From Pseudomonas vanderleydeniana (lineage in GTDB: Bacteria > Pseudomonadota > Gammaproteobacteria > Pseudomonadales > Pseudomonadaceae): a DNA stretch of 64,000 nucleotides. A program made the translations under genes and the position numbers. This document shows, piece after piece, positions 26,293-33,614 of the stretch (positions within the stretch are counted from its first letter, which is position 1; each line of letters starts with the position of its first letter). The notes beneath the pieces are model-generated. The model did no database searches and was not told where the DNA came from. It worked only from the letters and a program-made list of their open reading frames with translations. The DNA lies in NCBI RefSeq assembly GCF_014268755.2, contig NZ_CP077093.1, positions 3,336,001-3,400,000 on the forward strand. Direction: 5' to 3'.

Positions 26293-27142
26293 CGACGCTC
26301 CCGGTGAGGCTATGAAGGCGAGGGCTGAGGCTGGGCTGCAGCGCTTGGGCAAGGTCCCGTCCACGTGTCACCAGGTAGACCACCGTGGTGTCGCTCGGCC
26401 GGTGGGCGGGGCCCAGGTCGGGGTGCTGGAAGGTGGCACTGATGAAGTCGCCCTGCAGCTCGCGCGGGTCAAGGGCCAGGGTGGCCTGCGCGAGATTGCG
26501 CAGCCTGACCGCGCTGACGATGTGATCGTCCAGTTGCCAGGCGCCCAGCAGCGTGACCGAGAGTGGCCGGCCTGGCAGCAGGTTCGACAGCTCGGGAGGA
26601 CGCCTTGGCTTCATGGCGACCACGCCCGGCAAGGGTTCCACCGTACGCAGCGGCGCATAGAGATTCTGCGCGGCATAACGGGTCAGGGTGACCGGTAGGG
26701 GCGTTTCCCGCGGTGCAGCGACCTTGCCTGTCGGATGCTTCATTGCCTTCGGCCGCGTAGACACGGTGCCTGCGTAACGTGTGGGTTTGCCGGGTGCCTT
26801 GACGATCCGGATGGGCTCGAGGGCGGCGGCACCCTGGGGATCGCTGGCGGCGATATCGATCAGGATCAGTTCTCCGCTCTGCACGTCCTGCAGTTGCAGC
26901 CGCGTCGGTTCGATCGGCGCGTTGGCCCGCAGGTACAGGGTGCCGCCGGTACTCTGGATCCGCAGCTTGTCACCCAGCGAGCGAGGGGCGCCGACCCTGA
27001 CGTTCTGGTCGATGAACAGCACCCGTTCCTGGCCGACCTGCAGCGGTACGGCCAGGGGCAGGCGTTCCCAGGTCATCAGCTCGACGCCGTGCACAGCACC
27101 GCAGCCCAGCCAGAGGGCGATGAAAAGTGCCGTGTGGCGCAT
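26282..27142 (-). CDS. ICE protein, TIGR03749 family (VirB9/TraK-like)
   Basis: The 286-residue periplasmic protein has signal ALFIALWLGCGAVHGVE. The mature domain VQERVLFIDQNVRVG-like region (here VGQERVLFIDQNVRVGAPRSL), LRIQSTGGTLYLRANAPIEPTRLQLQDVQSGELILIDIAA and GAWQLDDHIVSAVRLRNLAQATLALDPRELQGDFISATFQHP fit TIGR03749, comparable with TraK/VirB9 of other type IV systems. Overlaps of 11 bp and 1 bp with its neighbours show tight operon packing. Confidence 0.88.
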   Translation of the reverse strand: MRHTALFIALWLGCGAVHGVELMTWERLPLAVPLQVGQERVLFIDQNVRVGAPRSLGDKLRIQSTGGTLYLRANAPIEPTRLQLQDVQSGELILIDIAASDPQGAAALEPIRIVKAPGKPTRYAGTVSTRPKAMKHPTGKVAAPRETPLPVTLTRYAAQNLYAPLRTVEPLPGVVAMKPRRPPELSNLLPGRPLSVTLLGAWQLDDHIVSAVRLRNLAQATLALDPRELQGDFISATFQHPDLGPAHRPSDTTVVYLVTRGRDLAQALQPSLSPRLHSLTGSVDEK

Positions 27143-27810
27143 CAGTCGTTTCCTTCACGGGAGGTGCTGTTGTCGTTCGAGGACCAGGTGCTGATGCGCT
27201 GCGGTGCGCCGTCGTAGCAGTCCAGGGCCAGGCCGAATGGGTTCTGTTCCGGATCGATGTCCCGGCGTACCACCTTGAGCGGGTAGCGCACGAAACTCTG
27301 CTTGACCCGCTCCGAGCCGTAGAACTCCTCGGTGGCCAGGTCCAGGTTGAGCAGCCATTGATCGCGCCCCAGCACCTTGACTCGCTGTTCCGGAGACTGG
27401 CCGTAACTGCGCTCGGGGATCTCGAACACACCACGGGTGCGGCTGCGAAGCTCACCAGCGAGTTGGCGTTGCTGGAAGTCTTCCTCCAGTTGCGCCTGGC
27501 AACTGGGCGTCAGGTAGGCGGTGAGCTTCTGGATCGCACGCAGGTAGTCTTTCTCGCCATCGGCGGGCCAGCGGTTGAGTTGCTGGAAGATGTACAGCCC
27601 GAAGGTGTAGACCGATTCCGGAGGAACCTCCCACCACTTGCGGGTGCTGCCGGAGCGCAAGTCGGGCGGGATGTTGATGGTCAGGTTCCTGGGAGCTTCC
27701 CACCAGCCCAGGCCCAGCAGCAGCGCCACCCCGAACAGCAGGCCGCAGCCGGCCCGCAGGGAGGTGACATGGGCCTGCAGCCGGCTGACCTCGTTCTTGA
27801 AGTGGCTCAT
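27142..27810 (-). CDS. ICE protein, TIGR03746 family (VirB8/TraE-like)
   Basis: The 222-residue protein has one N-terminal membrane helix (GCGLLFGVALLLGLGWW, about residues 21-37), followed by NLTINIPPDLRSGSTRKWWEVPPESVYTFGLYIFQQLNRWPADGEKDYLRAIQ, the typical start of TIGR03746. The role inferred from position and topology is a VirB8/TraE-like inner-membrane scaffold. ATG at 27810 is preceded by the TIGR03750 stop with a 4-bp overlap. Confidence 0.9.
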   Translation of the reverse strand: MSHFKNEVSRLQAHVTSLRAGCGLLFGVALLLGLGWWEAPRNLTINIPPDLRSGSTRKWWEVPPESVYTFGLYIFQQLNRWPADGEKDYLRAIQKLTAYLTPSCQAQLEEDFQQRQLAGELRSRTRGVFEIPERSYGQSPEQRVKVLGRDQWLLNLDLATEEFYGSERVKQSFVRYPLKVVRRDIDPEQNPFGLALDCYDGAPQRISTWSSNDNSTSREGND

Positions 27811-28211
27811 GGACGGGGGCTCCGGCGTGTACTCCACAGGCCCGTGCGGGTAATCAGGTCGCCAGCCCCCACCCAGGCGCGCGATGTCGGCCAATGGCTC
27901 GCCAGCCAGCACTGCAGGTAGCGGTACAGCCAGGTCTGCGGCTTGCCGCGTTTGTGCCGTCGCAGCAGCCGGCCGCCGACGAGCAGCCCGAGGCCGATGC
28001 ACAGCACGATCGCCGACGGCACCCAGGCAATGCTCTGCAGCACGATCGCCGCAGTGACACCCAGGCCGGCCCCGAACAGGGCGGCGACGATAACGGTGAT
28101 CCACATCTCGTCCGCGGTGAGCCCCAGGACGATGACGGGTTGGTGGTTGAGGCGCGATGGCAGAAAACGGATGGTTCCGTCAGCCAGGCAGTGATCCGGG
28201 TCGTGTGTCAT
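27807..28211 (-). CDS. ICE conjugal transfer protein, TIGR03750 family
   Basis: 134 residues from the ATG at 28211 (a second ATG is at 28220). LPSRLNHQPVIVLGLTADEMWITVIVAALFGAGLG, two membrane helices, and the cytoplasmic end KRGKPQTWLYRYLQCWLASHW...GAGDLITRTGLWSTRR are the TIGR03750 pattern, a short inner-membrane protein similar in layout to VirB3/TraL. In usual ICE order its upstream neighbour is TIGR03745, which here sits far away at 10161. Instead a short unrelated frame lies upstream. Confidence 0.9.
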   Translation of the reverse strand: MTHDPDHCLADGTIRFLPSRLNHQPVIVLGLTADEMWITVIVAALFGAGLGVTAAIVLQSIAWVPSAIVLCIGLGLLVGGRLLRRHKRGKPQTWLYRYLQCWLASHWPTSRAWVGAGDLITRTGLWSTRRSPRP

Positions 28212-28260
28212 GGCAGTCATCTCTTTGGGGGGCGGTTTGGCGATGCGTGGCTCGCATCCG

Positions 28261-28521
28261 TCAATGAATCGCTATTTCGTGGAACTCGAAGCACAGCAGC
28301 AGGGTGCCGGCCAGCGGGTCCTGGATTTCGAGGCCCCTGGGGCCGATCCACCTTGGGTTCAGGCCGTTGCTCTCCAGCAGGGGGTAGAGGGTGTGGGCGT
28401 CGAGCAGTCCCAGTTGGGTCAACCCCAGCAGGTCGTTGAGGCCTGTCGAGAGGGCCGGGACCGAACGGCTGGGTGCCCACAATGCGATGAAGCGCAGTTC
28501 CACTCGACTGGGCCACTTCAT
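28261..28521 (-). CDS. unrecognised 86-residue protein inside the ICE secretion operon
   Basis: The ATG at 28521 has GAGG 5 bp upstream and starts 8 bp after the TIGR03765 stop. The product (MKWPSRVELRFIALWAPSRS, LNDLLGLTQLGLLDAHTLYPLL, GLEIQDPLAGTLLLCFEFHEIAIH) is not a family I recognise. It occupies the slot where TraD, TIGR03747, RAQPRD, TIGR03758 and TIGR03745 normally lie. It could be a replacement gene or a junction product of a deletion. Confidence 0.55.
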   Translation of the reverse strand: MKWPSRVELRFIALWAPSRSVPALSTGLNDLLGLTQLGLLDAHTLYPLLESNGLNPRWIGPRGLEIQDPLAGTLLLCFEFHEIAIH

Positions 28522-28528
28522 GGTCACC

Positions 28529-29041
28529 TCACTGATCCAGGCCGGTTTCGGTCACCAGCACCGGATAGTGTCGAAGGCCCAGGCGCCGGGCGAGGTCGTC
28601 GGCGGGGACCGGGGCCATGTCCAGTCCCGCGCCCAACCGCCGCAGTTCGGCCAGTGCCGGTAGCTGTTGCACGTTGATCACCAGGCCGACGGCCTTCAGT
28701 TCGCGCAGCACCTCGATGCGTTCCAGCAGCCACTGTCGCGACAGTGGGTCATCGCCCACCAGGAACAGCGGACGCAGGCCGGGAATGTTGTGTACGCGGG
28801 GTGTCACGCGACCGGGCTGCAAGGACGGGGTGTGTACTGGCAGCATGTCCGCTTCGCCATAGGGGTTCACGCGCAGGACGGGCAGTTGCGTGGCGATGCC
28901 GGGGGCCGTCGCGAACAGGTTGAGTGAGCGGTAGTAGGCCAGCGCCGAGGTGCCGCCCAGGTCGTCGACAACCTTGAGTTCGGCCTGCGCCCCAAGGGAC
29001 ATCAGTAGCGCCAGGACGCTGAAAAAGCGGGTAGGTTTCAT
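28529..29041 (-). CDS. ICE protein, TIGR03765 (PFL_4695) family
   Basis: 170 residues from the ATG at 29041, with signal peptide FFSVLALLMSLGAQAELKVVDD. The pattern DLGGTSALAYYRSLNL, ILRVNPYGEADMLPVHTPSL-like (here LPVLRVNPYGEADMLPVHT), and the end PLFLVGDDPLSRQWLLERIEVLRELKAVGLVINV, LAELRRLGAGLDMAPVPADDLARRLGLRHYPVLVTETGL is diagnostic for TIGR03765. It is exported and its role in transfer is undefined. It overlaps the transglycosylase stop and start by 4 bp. Confidence 0.92.
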   Translation of the reverse strand: MKPTRFFSVLALLMSLGAQAELKVVDDLGGTSALAYYRSLNLFATAPGIATQLPVLRVNPYGEADMLPVHTPSLQPGRVTPRVHNIPGLRPLFLVGDDPLSRQWLLERIEVLRELKAVGLVINVQQLPALAELRRLGAGLDMAPVPADDLARRLGLRHYPVLVTETGLDQ

Positions 29042-29595
29042 CGGGCGTTCCTTCCTTGAACAGATCCCTGCGAGACACGGCCCAGGTGACGGGCAAAGGT
29101 TTTGCGATAGCTTTCGGCAGGCGTACCACCGAGCGGGCGGTGGTAACGTCCTGCCGTGGTCACCCAGTCGAGACCGGGTTCCTTGTGCACCAGCAACAGG
29201 CGAGTGGCGACACTCAGGTTGCGGTACGGGTCCAGCGCCTGGCACGGGTGGCTGAAGTGCTGGCCGTTCCAACCCAGGTTGATCTGGCCAAGCCCGGCAT
29301 CCACCCGCTTGGCGCCGACGTCATGGATTGCCAGCAGCAGGGCGTTGCAGGCCGACTGGCGGTCGGCGAAGCGTCGGGCCTCGCCCGCGACATTCAGGGT
29401 CCAGGGCCAGGGAACCAGGCGTCCACGCAGCCAGGCGCCGCTCTCCTGGAGTGCCAGCGCGTACAGCACCTGCGCCGGCACCTCGGTACCCTGGGTAGCC
29501 CAGTGATAGGCCAGGGGCGGCGCGGCAATAGCGGTCTGGGCCAGCAGGCAGCTGGCTGTCAGCAGCGCCGTGGGCAGTACGCGTCCCCGATTCAT
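29038..29595 (-). CDS. lytic transglycosylase of the conjugation operon
   Basis: 185 residues from the ATG at 29595, which overlaps the previous stop as ATGA. A signal peptide (LLTASCLLAQTAIAAPPLAYHWAA-like) precedes an SLT domain. VPAQVLYALALQESG carries the catalytic Glu in the ES motif at about residue 50, then VDAGLGQINLGWNGQHFSHPC (GLGQIN motif) and GRYHRPLGGTPAESYRKTFARHLG. It opens peptidoglycan for assembly of the transfer channel. The full set of catalytic motifs is intact. Confidence 0.92.
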   Translation of the reverse strand: MNRGRVLPTALLTASCLLAQTAIAAPPLAYHWATQGTEVPAQVLYALALQESGAWLRGRLVPWPWTLNVAGEARRFADRQSACNALLLAIHDVGAKRVDAGLGQINLGWNGQHFSHPCQALDPYRNLSVATRLLLVHKEPGLDWVTTAGRYHRPLGGTPAESYRKTFARHLGRVSQGSVQGRNAR

Positions 29596-30317
29596 TGGCG
29601 TCGCCATTGGCCGTTGACCGACCGCATCACGGCAGGCAAGGTCCCCTTGTCGCCCAGGCGCGCCCAGTGCCCCGCATCGTGATTGAGGGTGATCTCCCGC
29701 AGGCGCACCCGCTGCGGGTCGATGCCGGCCTGCCTGGCCCAGTCGCGCAACGGCTGGTCTTGACCATCGGTGTCGAGCAGGTAGAGATCGAATGGCCGCC
29801 CCTCCCGCAGAAGCTGCGCGACGCGGGCCAGGCACGCCTGGCATCGGGGTTTCGCAAACACGGCGAGCCGGCTGCCGGTTTCCGCTGGCGAGGCCATGGG
29901 TGGTGGGCGCCTGCTACCGATCAGGTCCACTGGCAATTGGCCGGGATACAGTCGCTTGTAGGCCCGGTCATAGGCGTTCTGGTAATCGAACAGCTTCTGC
30001 AGGCGGGCGAATTCGGCCTGAACCTGCATCTGCGCATAGCGCTCCTGCTCGGCCGGATCGCGAGCTTCGATACCCAGGGCCGTGAGGGGATCGAGGTTGG
30101 GTGAGTACACGCCCAGCGGGCCTTGCATCAGCTCGCGATAACGCTGCCATTCCTCACGCTTGAGCCCCCATTCGGCCGCTCGCTGCTGTTCGACCCGGCT
30201 CTGGTGGTAAACGCTGTCCTTCACTGCTGGTGCGGTGGCTGGGTGATCCTGTGCCATGGCCGGCAGCGGCAAAGCCAGGCCGATCAGCACCAGCCAGGAT
30301 GGACCGGCGCCCTTCAT
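29592..30317 (-). CDS. ICE protein, TIGR03759 (PFL_4693) family
   Basis: 241 residues from the ATG at 30317. Signal peptide LVLIGLALPLPAMAQD, then WGLKREEWQRYRELMQGPLGVYSPNLDPLTALGIEARDPAEQERYA, the signature of TIGR03759. The C-terminal half is thioredoxin-like with a CxxC pair (KPRCQACLARVAQLL), suggesting a periplasmic thiol-disulphide role in apparatus assembly. It is packed by 4-bp overlaps on both sides. Confidence 0.92.
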   Translation of the reverse strand: MKGAGPSWLVLIGLALPLPAMAQDHPATAPAVKDSVYHQSRVEQQRAAEWGLKREEWQRYRELMQGPLGVYSPNLDPLTALGIEARDPAEQERYAQMQVQAEFARLQKLFDYQNAYDRAYKRLYPGQLPVDLIGSRRPPPMASPAETGSRLAVFAKPRCQACLARVAQLLREGRPFDLYLLDTDGQDQPLRDWARQAGIDPQRVRLREITLNHDAGHWARLGDKGTLPAVMRSVNGQWRRQ

Positions 30318-30985
30318 GGAATCGACACCGAAGTGGCGATGCCGTCGGGCTTGATCCAATGGGCCCGTCGGGCATCCAGTGCACTCAGCCGCCAGCCCTG
30401 CAGTTGCATGCCGGGACGCAGCAGGTGCACGTCTCCCAGCCGTTGCTGGCCCTTGGGCAGGACGGCCAGAAACGCTTCGCCTGCGCGTGACTCAAGCCCC
30501 AGCAGCACGAACGGTGGCGCGCTGGGTTTGCCTGCGGTGGGTTTCGTCACGCGGGCCTTGGTCTTTGTGGGAGGCCCCTCGGCAACGGGTGCCGCAGGAC
30601 ACGTCGCCGGACATTTTTCCACGCTGGCCTTGAGCATCAACAACGTCCCTTCGGTGGCCTGCACCCGCGCATTCACCGCTGTCAGGCTGGCGGTGAGCGA
30701 GTCGACCGTTCGAGCGGCTGTTTCCAACACGTCCAATCGCTGGCTGAGCGATTGCTGCGTCTGCTGGAAATCCGTCTTCAGGACGCCCTTGAAGCGCTGC
30801 ATGCCTTCCAGCTCGTGGTCGATCCGCTGCAGTTGCTGTTGCAGACCCTGTATCTGCTCGGCGCTTGGTCGTGTCTGCACCGTTTGCGAAAGGCTCGAGA
30901 GCTGGCGGGCGAAGATCGTCGCGCAGCCCGCCAACAGCAGCAGCGTCGCACCTTGCGCAAGCGAATGTCGCGACGGCCATCTCAT
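30314..30985 (-). CDS. ICE coiled-coil membrane-anchored protein
   Basis: 223 residues from the ATG at 30985, overlapping the PilL stop as ATGA. The N-terminal hydrophobic segment AQGATLLLLAGCATIF contains a lipobox-like LAGC, so it may be a lipoprotein. Next comes a coiled coil (about residues 40-110, LQQQLQRIDHELEGMQRFK, VLETAARTVDSL). The C-terminal domain LLGLESRAGEAFLAVLPKGQQRLGDVHLLRPGMQLQGWRLSALDARRAHW resembles PilP/secretion-pilus associated modules. The exact family is not named with confidence. The position between PilL and TIGR03759 is usual for such a gene. Confidence 0.7.
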   Translation of the reverse strand: MRWPSRHSLAQGATLLLLAGCATIFARQLSSLSQTVQTRPSAEQIQGLQQQLQRIDHELEGMQRFKGVLKTDFQQTQQSLSQRLDVLETAARTVDSLTASLTAVNARVQATEGTLLMLKASVEKCPATCPAAPVAEGPPTKTKARVTKPTAGKPSAPPFVLLGLESRAGEAFLAVLPKGQQRLGDVHLLRPGMQLQGWRLSALDARRAHWIKPDGIATSVSIP

Positions 30986-31494
30986 TCCTGAACTCCCGCC
31001 ATTTGCGCCGCGCTGAAGCAGATGCGCCGCGTACGCTCGTCGACCTCCAACTGCCAGGCCGGTCCCGCCAGGGCCCGCAGGGCGTTGCCGAGCGTGAGCG
31101 GGCCCAGGTGATAGTGCGCGGCGGGCAACGGATGGCCGTACAACACCTGCACGCTGTCGACCGCAGGGCACAGGCGGTACCCCGAGCGGCGCAGGACGTG
31201 CGTCATGGCGTCCTGGACGCTGGGGGTCAGGTGATCTGGTATGTGCACATCGATCACCTGGCTCAGAAGGTCCAGCTGGTCGCGCCGTGGCAGGGTGTTC
31301 GCCAGGGTGTAGCGGTTTGTCCGCAAGGGCGCTGAGTATTCGAGTTGCCACGAGCGGACCGGCAGCACGGTGCCCGATGGCGTCGTCGCCCGGGTATCGG
31401 GCTCGTTGAGCGACGCCGGCGGCACTGGCGAGACGCAGCCCGACAGGGCGAGTATGACTAGGGCGGCCAGGGGCCGGGTAGGGGATCCATGCAT
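30982..31494 (-). CDS. PilL N-terminal domain lipoprotein (TIGR03748)
   Basis: 170 residues from the ATG at 31494. Lipoprotein signal PLAALVILALSGC (lipobox LSGC). The sequence RYTLANTLPRRDQLDLLSQVIDVHIPDHLTPSVQDAMTHVLRRSGYRLC, LYGHPLPAAHYHLGPLTLGNALRALAGPAWQLEVDERTRRICFS is the PilL N-terminal family of conjugative elements, a secretin-N-domain-like outer-membrane pilot module. It is the first gene of the minus-strand operon, and no promoter motif is obvious upstream. Confidence 0.92.
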   Translation of the reverse strand: MHGSPTRPLAALVILALSGCVSPVPPASLNEPDTRATTPSGTVLPVRSWQLEYSAPLRTNRYTLANTLPRRDQLDLLSQVIDVHIPDHLTPSVQDAMTHVLRRSGYRLCPAVDSVQVLYGHPLPAAHYHLGPLTLGNALRALAGPAWQLEVDERTRRICFSAAQMAGVQE

Positions 31495-31714
31495 CCAGGT
31501 GTCCTCACACGGTGGTGAGCACACGGTTGCAGATCGGCGGAGCGCTCGCCGCCGGAAAACTGGATTCGTATGAGTGTTATTTCTGGGCCTTTAAGCAGCC
31601 AGATCCAGTGCTACTATGCAGAAAGTGAATAGCTGGTTGCCGATTCCAGCATGGATGACCGCAGGATAGTGGGTGTTATATTCGGAAAATGCATCGTTCA
31701 CCCAGGAAGATCCA

Positions 31715-32434
31715 GTGACTACCTTTTCCTACAGCATCAAACCGGCCGTTTTTTCCGCGCATCCGGAGTACCGTCGCGGTGTAGTGGTATTCCGCGGGCT
31801 CGACAATTCCAGGGCGGTACCGGAGGTGACCCGCCAGCTCAGGGAGAGTGAGGCGGCATTCCGCGAACGTGTCCAGGGCAATCCCGCCGAATATCCTCAC
31901 ATCGCTGCCTGGCGCGATGCGTATCGCCAATTCGGCGCCAAGCCGTCCGAGCATCGTAGCGCTATCGAAGCCTTGGGACGTCGGGTACTCAAGCCCGATT
32001 CACTGCCGGACATCAATACCCTGGTGGACATCGGCAACCTGCTTTCGCTGCGATACGCACTCCCGGCCGGCGTGCATCCCATCACCGAGCACTCGCGCAC
32101 CCTCGAGCTGCGCCGCGCCACCGAGCAGGATGCGTTCCTGGCCGAGCCGGGGCAGGCGCCGGAAGCGATTGCGCCGAATGAAATCGTCCTCGCCTCGGGG
32201 AACCGGGTGCTGACCCGCCGCTGGACCTGGCGACAGGCGGCCGATACGCGAACCGTGGAAGACACCGGCTTCGTCTTCTTCGATATCGATGGGCTGCCAC
32301 CCGTGACGGAGGGGGATGTCGAGGCGGCGATGGCTGACTTGAGGCAACTGGTCAGCCAGCACTGTGGTGGTGAATGCCTGGGCTACGCCATACTGGATGC
32401 CCAGCAACCGAACCTGAGTATCCGCCTGGATTGA
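31715..32434 (+). CDS. B3/B4 (PheRS editing-like) domain protein
   Basis: 239 residues from the GTG at 31715 (AGGAAGATCCA before it); an upstream ATG at 31673 lacks a ribosome site. FSAHPEYRRGVVVFRGLDNSR, PHIAAWRDAYRQFGAKPSEHRSAIEALGRRVL, LPDINTLVDIGNLLSLRYALPAGVHP is the B3/4 domain (PF03483), the tRNA-editing module of PheRS beta in free-standing form. Free-standing homologues may hydrolyse mischarged aminoacyl-tRNA or bind tRNA; many are uncharacterised. It is followed after 4 bp by a LysR gene on the same strand. Confidence 0.88.
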   Translation: MTTFSYSIKPAVFSAHPEYRRGVVVFRGLDNSRAVPEVTRQLRESEAAFRERVQGNPAEYPHIAAWRDAYRQFGAKPSEHRSAIEALGRRVLKPDSLPDINTLVDIGNLLSLRYALPAGVHPITEHSRTLELRRATEQDAFLAEPGQAPEAIAPNEIVLASGNRVLTRRWTWRQAADTRTVEDTGFVFFDIDGLPPVTEGDVEAAMADLRQLVSQHCGGECLGYAILDAQQPNLSIRLD

Positions 32435-32438
32435 CCCG

Positions 32439-33389
32439 ATGAACCCAGCCTTCAATAACCTGAGCATTTCTCAATTGAGGGCCCTGGTCACCATCCTCGA
32501 GGTGCTGAACCTCAGCCGGGCGGCCATCCTGCTGGGAACGAGCCAGTCGGCGCTAAGTCGCTACCTGGCCCAGGCCCGTGAGGCACTGGGCGACCCGCTG
32601 ATGGTTCGACAGGGGCGCGAATACGTGTTGACCGAGCGCGGCCTGGAGGTATTGCAGCCGCTCAAGCTGGTGCTGCAGCGGCTCGACGGCATCAGCTCGC
32701 CGACGGTGTTTTCGCCCGCCACCTGTGAGCGCCGCTTCTGCATGGCAGGCTCCGACTATGTCGCGCAGTACATCCTGCCCGAGTTGCTGAACGACCTGGC
32801 GGTCGTTGCCCCCGGTGTCAGCCTCGACTTTCGGACCTGGCAGGCCAACCGCTTTGATTGGCTGGCCAGTGGCGAGGTCGACCTGGCGACCAGCATGATC
32901 GAGGAGACGCCCGCCGACTACCACGGCCGGATCATCGGCGAGGACATGGCCGTGTGCTGCATGCGCGCCGGGCATCCACTGGCGCGCAGCAACGTGCTGA
33001 CCCAGCAGGATTACCTGGCCTGGTCGCACATCAAGATCACCATGGGCGGGGACAAGGACGGCTTCATCGACGCCCACCTGCGCAAGTCCCAGGCCAGTCG
33101 CACGATCAAGCTGGCGGTGCCGTTCTTCTCGGCCGCCCTGACCGTGCTCCAGCAAAGCGATGCGCTGCTGACCCTGCCGGAACACATCGCCAGGACGTGG
33201 GCCGGGCAGGCGGAGGTCTGCTATCGGCCCATCGCGTTCATGCAACACCAGTTCCGCTATTGGGTGGTGTGGCACAGTCGTACTCAGCCATCGCCCGAAC
33301 AGCAATGGTTTCGCCAGTTCATCTATCAGCATTGCCGCGGCTCGAAGTTTCTGAGTCCTGGCGATCATCTGCCGCTGACTCTCGCATAA
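32439..33389 (+). CDS. LysR family regulator
   Basis: The 316-residue protein has an N-terminal HTH ISQLRALVTILEVLNLSRAAILLGTSQSALSRYLAQAREALGDPLMVRQGREYVLTERG, a NodD/LeuO-like subgroup feature with DPLMVRQG. The effector domain (RRFCMAGSDYVAQYILPELLNDL) follows. The start is 4 bp after the B3/4 stop, so the two are cotranscribed. It probably controls the permease-ThDP-aminotransferase operon downstream through the inverted repeat at 33405. Confidence 0.92.
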   Translation: MNPAFNNLSISQLRALVTILEVLNLSRAAILLGTSQSALSRYLAQAREALGDPLMVRQGREYVLTERGLEVLQPLKLVLQRLDGISSPTVFSPATCERRFCMAGSDYVAQYILPELLNDLAVVAPGVSLDFRTWQANRFDWLASGEVDLATSMIEETPADYHGRIIGEDMAVCCMRAGHPLARSNVLTQQDYLAWSHIKITMGGDKDGFIDAHLRKSQASRTIKLAVPFFSAALTVLQQSDALLTLPEHIARTWAGQAEVCYRPIAFMQHQFRYWVVWHSRTQPSPEQQWFRQFIYQHCRGSKFLSPGDHLPLTLA

Positions 33390-33404
33390 CAGTCCATCCG
33401 GATT

Positions 33405-33423
33405 CTGCATAGTTGTTATGCAG
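33405..33423. promoter_or_regulatory. inverted repeat upstream of the permease operon (candidate LysR site)
   Basis: CTGCATA (33405-33411) and TATGCAG (33417-33423) form a perfect 7-bp inverted repeat with a 5-bp centre, a shape expected of a LysR binding box. It lies about 190 bp upstream of the permease start and just after the LysR gene. The half-site TATGCAG also occurs at 31615-31621 upstream of the B3/4 gene. Binding is an inference. Confidence 0.5.
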
Positions 33424-33614
33424 GTACTGCGGCTGCCCAACTAACAACGGAATGTTACCGTAAAGCCTCAGTCGTTTTGCCATTGGCAACTCGATGAAGC
33501 CGCTACCCAAATAAACATAATGACGGGTTGCACTTAACTTGAATCTGCCGAATCACATCGGTCGCTCATTCAAACAATGACGGCTGCCGATGAATCACAA
33601 TTGAGAACAATACG

